In this document: positions 57,005 to 64,000 of the stretch, one piece after another
How the letters are laid out: each line of letters starts with the position of its first letter
Numbering within the stretch: the first letter of the stretch is position 1
NCBI GenBank assembly: GCA_900660155.1
Contig: CABFPE010000056.1
Coordinates: forward strand, 1,362,891-1,426,890
Length of the DNA: 64,000 nucleotides
Reading direction: 5' to 3'
Origin: Hofstenia miamia
Lineage: Eukaryota > Xenacoelomorpha > Acoela > Hofsteniidae
Program-made: the position numbers and the translations under genes
Notes under the pieces: generated by a model
What the model was told of the DNA's origin: nothing
Seen by the model: the letters and a program-made list of their open reading frames with translations, nothing else
The model's database searches: none

Positions 57005-57520
57005 CGATAACTAGTGGAATTCCACAAAGATCTTTTTACGCCTTCTTTTCTTCTTATGTTTCATTAATGATCTACCATCAGTTTGCAGCAACTCATATCG
57101 ATTTATTTGGAACCTAAGTCACAGGTCAAATTTAGCAACTAGTAATAACATGTTTTTTAACTTAAATAATAGTTCTTATTTCTTTTACAGTTAATGTATG
57201 CAATTCTCTAAATATATTTGATATAATAGTTAAACCTGTATGTAATGTCAAATATTTTGGTGTTTTCACCAATTTGGAACCTCTCTTGGTCTTACCACAA
57301 TAACGAACTCATCAAAGCAAAGAAAATATTCGAAGATATCTTCCTTATAATAATGTCATTAATAGTAAGCGCCAATTCGATCACTCCATGTTCTTTTGGC
57401 AATTCTACTTTATGCCTTACCAGTATGGGTATGCTTCTTTCTCTGATATTTCAAAATGTTTGCATATGTAACTTCACGACATCGTTCTTTATCTTTATGC
57501 AATCAAATGATTTTTACTGA
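57005..57520 (+). mobile_element. LINE reverse-transcriptase fragment in ASIC intron 2
   Basis: Frame pieces in order: Thr-Ser-Gly-Ile-Pro-Gln-Arg-Ser (from 57011; the SGIPQGS box), then Leu-Met-Ile-Tyr and Ile-Asp-Leu-Phe (compare INDLP...IDLFADD), then Val-Lys-Tyr-Phe-Gly-Val-Phe near 57250 (KYLGV) and Asn-Leu-Ser-Trp-Ser-Tyr-His (57278 onward) followed by Lys-Ala-Lys-Lys-Ile. This order is typical of CR1/L2/Jockey-type LINEs. Frame shifts between blocks show it is dead. Its 5' and 3' limits are uncertain. Confidence 0.65.
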
Positions 57521-58631
57521 ATGCGGATCCGAATGAGGGATATCAATAGCTATGTAAATTTAGTACATTAGACAACAAAAAAGTAGTAACTCATCGACTA
57601 TTCAATAAAAGTATGTACAGCTTTAGAGTTCACTATCTTAACCTTCCATAAAACTACAAAATTACTGCAGTGACTCTATTCAGTTAATAGTGCCAGATAG
57701 TCATTATTTCTTACAAATTATATGCATGACTGTCTTAGGGAGACACATTAATGAGTAGCAAATCAATTAGGAAGTCATCTACATTTTCAGTCACTTAATG
57801 TCCTTTTTTGAATGAGTTCTTGGCAACACTCTTACATGGAACATATTGTTCTTGTATTGATATTTACCTTCGCCGTAACTTGATATGGCTGCTTTAATAA
57901 TCAAGTTTTGAATTATTACTGAAGCTTTCGATAAATGGATATAAATATAGTGAATTGATCCATTGTTGGTTGGCTATATATGTTTGCTAGTTTTTTTAAT
58001 TCTGTTGAGTTCGATTGGGTTGGGTAAAGCAATAAAAATATAATGCATATATAATTGGATTGGATCAATTTTTCAAAGGGTTGTTGGTTATGATTGGGTC
58101 GTTTAAAGATATTATGTATGCAGGAGAAACATGTATTGATTCTGTCAAATTTTAAGATTTCAAATATATTTTGTTGTGCTATACAGTATATATCTTTTAA
58201 TTCACTTTGTATGAGTTTCCTTTCAAAAGAGTCGATATATTGGTCATGAGGAAGAACCACAAGAAGTGTTGAATTTGCATCTAAGTTATAGTTGGTTCAC
58301 ATTTTGACAGAACCTTTGGTTGGTCCAAGCGGATTAAGAACAATAGAACTTGGGTTGAGAGGGGTCAAAAAGTCTAAATTCATTAGTTCAATTTTGGCTT
58401 GGGTTGGGTCAACATATCTTGTCCATCTGCATACCTAATTTGATTCAACTCACAATACAACAGCATTGTTTATATGCAAACTTCTATGTAAATTGTTAAA
58501 TTATTATTTCGTATGGCATTATAGGAGAAAAACTAAGCAATCATCAGAAGAACAAGATTGGTCATGATCTTGCTCATATTGTACAATAATTTGAAGAGTC
58601 TTATTGGATAGGTTACAAGCTTTGATCTGGA
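57521..58631. other. ASIC intron 2, continued
   Basis: No exon recognised. At 57995-58430 the sequence is unusually rich in TTGGGTTGGGT and GGATTGGATC words on the plus strand, resembling low-complexity MITE ends. The minus-strand frame there is probably a by-product. Confidence 0.4.
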
Positions 58632-58727
58632 AATATATATATATATATATTTATATATATATTTATATATATATATATTTATATATATATATTTATATAT
58701 ATATATATATTTATATATATATTTATA
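58632..58727. repeat. Tandem (TA)nTTTA minisatellite
   Basis: Units of TATATATATA plus TTTA repeated about six times with variable unit length, unlike the simple TA arrays elsewhere. Confidence 0.9.
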
Positions 58728-59690
58728 TTAGTTAACTTAAACTTATTATCTTACTACGTGGTGTTGTGGTGCAATTTGGATATAAATTAAAATATTGATG
58801 GACGGTGCCCTTACCTACCCTTAGCCCAACATCTCTGAATAACATTTCCTACATTAGCTAATGAAATCTAAAAATTCAAATCAATTCATTTTTTAAAATC
58901 CATAGTTTAACATTTTATGCAATTATAAACCGTTTTATTAGCGGAAATGTTAATTAAATACTTGGGGAGATATTTCTCTGCATAGCTGTATAAAAACCAT
59001 GTTTTATAAGTTTGCAAAAATGAAGATGTACCTCCCACTCATTACTAATAATTACTTGTACAAATTTGTTTTTGTTTAATAATATATTATTTGTAACCTT
59101 CAATGCTGACACGATTGTGTTACCATTTCTAAAAAAATGAGCACTCCTAGTGCCTGTCAAATTCGGTTGACATATATGTACATACAACTATAGAGTCGTT
59201 TAGTCTATTGCGTTTCAAAACATAAATCCTCTTAATAAATATATTAAGAATATAATACTTATAAGCAATAGAAACCCCAACATCAAAATTACAAACGCAA
59301 ATACGAAAATTAACTAAATTATAAATAGCATTTTGATTTGATTCTAAAATACTTTATGATTTACAAAAGATGCTTTTTATTCAAAACAATTTTTTTACCT
59401 GCCATTTTTTATTAATTTTGCCTTAAATCATTTTATTCTGACATCAGTCAAAATTATTTTGATTTTTGAAATAAATCAATTTTTTACATATGTTTCTAAT
59501 GGTAAGTCTACACACTACTAAACTCGAGGCAAAGGGTATCTGCTGGTTCAAATTTGATTAATTTGATTATAATTTTTTTTTAAGTTAGCAAAAAGTGTAA
59601 TTTTTTTTCGAATTGAACTTAACTTTGTTTATAGTTATAAATCAAGTTGTGACGCAATTTTTAGAAATCTTAAATAATCATTTCATTTAG
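58728..59690. other. ASIC intron 2, 3' end
   Basis: AT-rich, no recognisable feature. It closes with TTTCATTTAG before exon 3. Confidence 0.4.
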
Positions 59691-59815
59691 AACAAACCTT
59701 TGAAGCAGGCTTCAAGCTCCAAGTACACGATGCTGACATACCACCACTTGTGAAGGAGTTAGGACTCGGTGTGTCACCCGGGTTGCAAACCTTTGTTGTA
59801 CTTCAGAAAACAAAT
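59691..59815 (+). CDS. ASIC: Acid-sensing ion channel, exon 3
   Basis: 125 nt, phase 1 to 0, residues 243-284. It reads Gln-Thr-Phe-Glu-Ala-Gly-Phe-Lys-Leu-Gln-Val-His (compare TSFEAGIKVQIHSQ in ASIC1), then Pro-Pro-Leu-Val-Lys-Glu-Leu-Gly-Leu-Gly-Val-Ser-Pro-Gly-Leu-Gln-Thr-Phe-Val. The last stretch is the Gly-x-Gly-Val-x-Pro-Gly-x-Gln-Thr-Phe signature of the family. The acceptor AG is at 59689-59690 and the donor GTAAGT at 59816. The high match to vertebrate ASICs in this short exon is the strongest support for the ASIC assignment. Confidence 0.94.
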
Positions 59816-61711
59816 GTAAGTCATTGGGAATGTTGTGTACTTTGGATACTGAGAAACCTAGATGTTTTAACTTCTATGTTCTAAAATTATTTAGCATTAT
59901 TTTCAAATAATGTGTAAAAATAGATTTTAAAAACGGACTATATGTACATTATTTTGAAATAATTTCAATGGCCTTTACTGTTAATAAAATGAGCAATGTT
60001 TATGAGGCAATCAACGTCATTCAATTTTATTTTGATAATTGCGCTTTTAGTACGATTTAAATAGAAAATTTAGAATTGACTTTGTGTCACTTTCGTCTAC
60101 ATTATCATGTATATATAAAAGCCAATAATCTCTCTTTGATATATGTTCCATGCAACATCGCAGATGATGAAAGCAAATGAGTGCCTGACAAATGAGAAAA
60201 ACATGGTCTTGACGCTTTCCTTAATTTAACGTGGTCTTGGAAGATTACCATCCCCTTGTAATCAGATAACCAGAGTAACGGATTTTCGTCTTTGATCTGC
60301 ATTGTGTAACTAATCATTTTCTGCATGTTAATTTTGTGTAGTGGTAGAGTTATAATGTAATTATATGCTTGATTTTATTCGACGAAGCAGCGTCTGGACC
60401 TGCAACAACATCCACTCCAGAATCTAGGAAACTAATTCATTTTACAATCACATTAACATTTTAAAATATTTTTGTAGAATTAATACCCGAATTCTAGACG
60501 GCGACTTGACAATATGCAGAAACCGATACTGCGTTCTTTACCAATCGGTTATCGAATCGATATTTTAAAATATTACCGATAAACGATATTTTCCAATCCA
60601 ACGCTACTAACGAATGCATGAGGATGGAATGCTTAGCCGCGTTGATTATGTGTTCGAAAAAGAGGCGCACTTGAGTGTTTAGACCGCAGATGCTAGATAC
60701 ATAATTGCAAAGTCACTATTAAATACTCAAATGTTTTCCAAGTACGAAAAAATAAATTCTAGCAGTCACATTTGCAATTGGCTAAAAATTTGTAATTAAT
60801 AATGTAGTATATAAATATAGCATTAACCAAGCAATGCTTATGTTATTAAGTTAAAAAAGGCAGGCATATAAACTATCACTTGAATAAAGTGTGAAGTTTG
60901 TTTACCAACTTGAAATCGCAACCTTTGCTAATGAGGTTTTAACTTTTTATGATAAAAAATTGAAAGCGATCTAGCAGGGAGAAGCTATTGTCATCTAATT
61001 CTAACATCTTGGTATTAGTAACGATTATTCGATATACAATATGGCTCAATCGTAATGCCTTTAAAGACATTTTTGTAGAAAGGTCTTTCAATCACAAATT
61101 TTTTATATTATTTAAAATTATGCAAGCATACAATGCGCTCTTGTTAATGTTCGTGCATAGATTCGAGTTGATTAGAGTCCGCACAAGGCCATAATACTAA
61201 GTCTACGAACTCTGGATCAAATGCATTATCGATTAAATAATAACAGTTTAGATCATGTTATAAATTTTGAATTATTAAAGCACTTTATATATTGTTAAGT
61301 TATGTCATTGACTTGGACCTAAAATTGTGATTTAATAACCGTTGAAAACCAAACATCGTTTTTGATAACATACCTCACTGTACACAAAGCGGGGTATTTT
61401 TTCAAAAACCGTACCATAAATACTCAAATTTCAAGTACCATTGACCCCTACTAACTCACCCAGTTCGACATTGAATCCTACTTAGAGAAATTTAATATAT
61501 CATCAACTACATCGTATTAATTTTGAAATTTATAACAGTAAATCAGGCTTTGGATAAACAATTCTGGCTGTCTTTGCAAGCATAGTTTTCATTTTAATAT
61601 CAAAAGTTAGAAATTGTAACTATACTTCAAGAGTATCTGCTTTGTACGGTTCAATAAAACATAGTTTACTTAAATCTATAATTTTATGCATCATTTCCTT
61701 TTTTTAATTAG
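59816..61711. other. ASIC intron 3
   Basis: 1.9 kb. A patch at about 60500-60620 is rich in ATCGATA/CCGATA words and may be a MITE. The minus-strand frame at 60105-60326 and the GC-richer block at 60385-60420 were examined without finding a family or clear splice sites. Confidence 0.4.
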
Positions 61712-61862
61712 CTTACATATTTGGGATCCCCACACGGGAACTGCATCCCAAACGTCATCAGAGAAGATGGAAGATATCCCTACAGTGAAGCGGAGTGCAG
61801 AATTACGTGTGAAACCAGAGATATTGTCAATATTTGTGGTTGCCGACTTCCTTTCATGCCAG
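61712..61862 (+). CDS. ASIC: Acid-sensing ion channel, exon 4
   Basis: 151 nt, phase 0 to 1, residues 285-334 plus one base. It reads Leu-Thr-Tyr-Leu-Gly-Ser-Pro-His-Gly-Asn-Cys (family: RLIYLPPPWGTC), then Tyr-Ser-Glu-Ala-Glu-Cys-Arg-Ile-Thr-Cys-Glu-Thr-Arg (family: YSITACRIDCETR) and Ile-Cys-Gly-Cys-Arg-Leu-Pro-Phe-Met-Pro-Gly. Cys 295, 313, 317, 326 and 328 are the thumb-domain cysteines. The junction appears to use a GC donor, AG/GCAAGT at 61863. The nearest GT, four bases on, would alter the phase. The following exons (rest of the thumb and palm, TM2 with its selectivity filter, C-terminus) are not in the window. Confidence 0.92.
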
Positions 61863-62908
61863 GCAAGTATATGACATCTGACATCCCTAGTAACACGAAG
61901 CTGTCTTTTGGACGTCCTTAAGTGAACGTCCAAAGACATCGTTATCTGTTTGCCTAATGGGACACAAAATCGCCACGATTTGCTAATTAATAAAATATTA
62001 TTCATGATTTGCCAAAGACCCCTTTGCATGAAGTTATTTAATTGTGTTATCTTACACAGTATACGATTTTCGTCGCCACACTTCTGAATGTTTACACACA
62101 CTCGCTACGTGTTTTACTTACTTGCAGTGTCATTAATATCTTTTATAATAGAGATTTTGACGTGTTACTAGGGATCAACACAGATTACGTTTTATGTAGG
62201 TATTCCTGTAAAATTAAATACATATTTGTCATTATTAAATGTAAGTTTTTACGCTTATCATAAATTCAAAAAATCCTACCCCCTCCATGCTAGAATTGAA
62301 CACTTATTGAAAATTGGGATTATTCAAACGTAGTATTTAAATATCTCCGCAAGTAACCAATAGTTTGCGCAGATATGGACAAGGGTGAGCCGGTATTGGA
62401 CTCATCAAATTTTGAAAAACATGAATTGACTGCTTTTAATTGAATATGGACGTTGGTTCTAATGAAATAAATGTTATAATTGAAAAGCTAAATTGAAATG
62501 TTATGAAGTGGCTCGAAGGTCAGTGATGACATAATAGGTCCACAACTTTCTTTATATTAATTGCATACCATCAATCACAGCATGGCTTACATGATTATTA
62601 TAGAAGATTACCAGAAGAACAATCGCAGCCAAAAAATTTATAGTCATTTATCACTTTACATATTGAAATGGCTGAACGATCTATTTGAGGTGTACATGCA
62701 TTTTCTCAAAAAAAACTTAAGAGATGTCATGCCTATGCATTGAGTTTTGATTTTCCTCTAAAACTTAGGGTTGCTTTTTCAAAATGGTTGTCTGAGTAAG
62801 TAGTGGTGAAGTGTGTTGAAATATTTTTAATCTCTATAAAAAGATAGTTTCAAAGTACATAAAATATATATATATCTACAGGAAAAGAATTATATATATA
62901 TCGTAATA
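61863..62908. other. ASIC intron 4, first part
   Basis: No continuation exon (expected to begin near Asp-Ala-Pro-Tyr-Cys in ASIC1) was found up to 62908. The frames here show no DEG/ENaC motif. Confidence 0.5.
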
Positions 62909-63629
62909 TTAGGTGATCAAAATGTTATAGCTGATTTTTCTCAACATATTTCTAACCCAGCTGTTTAGTTAATAACAAACTATAACATACAGCAATCATT
63001 TTGTAACATGTAAGCGAGGACATCATGAGACATTTGTACCAGATGGGGAAGAAATGGAAATTATCACATTACTTAACATCTGGAAAAAATCTTCAGAGGC
63101 TTAAAACATGCTTTTCTCAGTGCAGTAGGCTAACAAATGAACCTATTTTGTATCAAAATATGACTTGTGATGAAAAGTTGATTATGTATTCGAACTTTAA
63201 GAGAATACATCATTGGCTATCTTCCTGCCTCACCCCTCACTTGCAACACTATTCCAACAAATTTTTCTGTATGTTTAGTGGACAAATCAGAGAATAGTTC
63301 ATTATGAATATTCAACATTGAATAAAACCATTACTGCTAGCAAACTATTGCGAGTAACCTGGAAAAATTCAGGAAAATTTTTTAAAGAAGCAGATTGCAA
63401 TAGTAAACAGAGAACAGCAAAATATCTCAAAAACTACCCTTGCCAAGATAGCAAAGCTTAAGTGGGAGATTATGCTTAATTCACCGTATTCATTTGACCT
63501 CTCCCCAACAGATTTTCACTTGTTTTTAAGCTTATATAATCATATGAAGAATATGACATTCCAAAGGGAAATTACATATGCATATTTAATTTTCTCTATA
63601 AAACTCACAAAAAACTTTTGGTCACCTGA
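62909..63629 (+). mobile_element. Mariner (DD34D-type) deletion derivative, 721 bp
   Basis: Flanked by TA (62907-62908 and 63630-63631). The ends are inverted: TTAGGTGATCAAAATG at the left and, reversed, TCAGGTGACCAAAAGTT at the right. The frame at 63025-63297 matches mariner transposase from the Met-Gly-Lys linker to the first catalytic motif Met-Thr-Cys-Asp-Glu-Lys. The frame at 63472-63654 matches Pro-Tyr-Ser-Phe-Asp-Leu-Ser-Pro-Thr-Asp-Phe-His-Leu-Phe around the third. The N-terminal DNA-binding half is missing (intact mariners are about 1.3 kb), and the second catalytic block is unreadable because of frame changes. It lies in the ASIC intron after exon 4. Confidence 0.8.
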
Positions 63630-63631
63630 TA

Positions 63632-64000
63632 AAATAGACAAAAAATCGAATTGACTTAACACTAATCTTATAATTTAAGAATAGTGTTGTCCATATTTTC
63701 CAAAAAAACATACCCTACCACTAAAAATCTTACTAATGCTTTGATATGGATACATCTATGTATAAATGTGATTTAATGAAATGGTGAGCATTTCAGTTTA
63801 AAATTATTCCTGTGCCTTAGTTATATGAAAATATTTTTCAATGAATTCGATTTCTTAGAAAGTTTTCAAAGTCCGCCCATACACAATGTTCAGATTATCA
63901 CGAGATTTAAAGGTTGTGAGAGCAACCTCTATAAATGGACCATTCGTACACTGTTAAGGAGTCCTCTTTCAAAAGGTGTTGAGTTGAGCATTTGAATTTT
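63632..64000. other. No gene recognised; ASIC intron continues
   Basis: AT-rich sequence to the window edge, with no DEG/ENaC exon. Confidence 0.4.

Noticed and set aside
57995-58430. TTGGGTTGGG words as possible telomere-like sequence
   Set aside because: Irregular spacing and mixed words; not a TTAGGG-type tandem array. MITE character is more likely.
60480-60640. CCGATA/ATCGATA-rich block as a possible regulatory site
   Set aside because: Looks like the interior of a short repeat; no complete element or conserved factor site could be defined.
1-64000. Complete retrovirus-like or Polinton-like element
   Set aside because: No long terminal repeats, capsid, envelope or packaging genes were seen on either strand.

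Overview
The window is AT-rich (roughly 70% by eye), gene-poor animal DNA. It carries parts of two intron-containing genes, long TA microsatellites, two assembly gaps and many transposon relics. The better preserved gene is a member of the acid-sensing ion channel (ASIC) branch of the DEG/ENaC family, known mainly from deuterostomes and lophotrochozoans. The source is therefore most likely an invertebrate of one of those groups, but the sequence alone does not name the phylum.

Left part (1-9.6 kb): two LINE relics on the plus strand (24-432 and about 1900-2930) are followed by a complete-looking seven-exon gene on the minus strand (9569 down to 3850). Its exons, joined in phase, encode 292 residues: four EF-hands of calmodulin type and then about 135 residues of polar, Glu/Lys/Gln/Ser-rich tail. 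One intron is only 44 nt. A SPIN-like hAT element lies in intron 4 and a 369-bp MITE in intron 1.

Middle left (9.6-17.7 kb): a perfect 54-bp palindrome abuts the first gap (11100-11210). A decayed Tc1 element with IR/DR-type double repeats follows (11239-12818). Next is a head-to-head pair of Penelope-like 3' ends containing a GIY-YIG endonuclease remnant (15975-16975).

Right part (17.7-64 kb): four ASIC exons on the plus strand (17701-18267, 56132-56291, 59691-59815, 61712-61862) encode the N-terminus, TM1 and about half of the extracellular domain. The remaining exons, including TM2, must lie beyond 64000. Intron 1 is 37.9 kb. It holds a younger Tc1 copy with near-identical ends (42561-43893), hAT and TTAA-flanked MITEs, a second Penelope relic near a hammerhead-like core (31545-31573), LINE and mariner fragments, and one candidate minus-strand exon of an unknown gene. 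A deleted mariner (62909-63629) lies downstream of ASIC exon 4.

The two genes are transcribed divergently, with about 8.1 kb between their start codons. Nothing suggests a shared pathway. No CRISPR array, operon or other prokaryotic system is present. The most notable items are the EF-hand protein with its disordered tail, the SPIN-like element, the hammerhead-like core near a Penelope relic, and two new-looking MITE families present in pairs.
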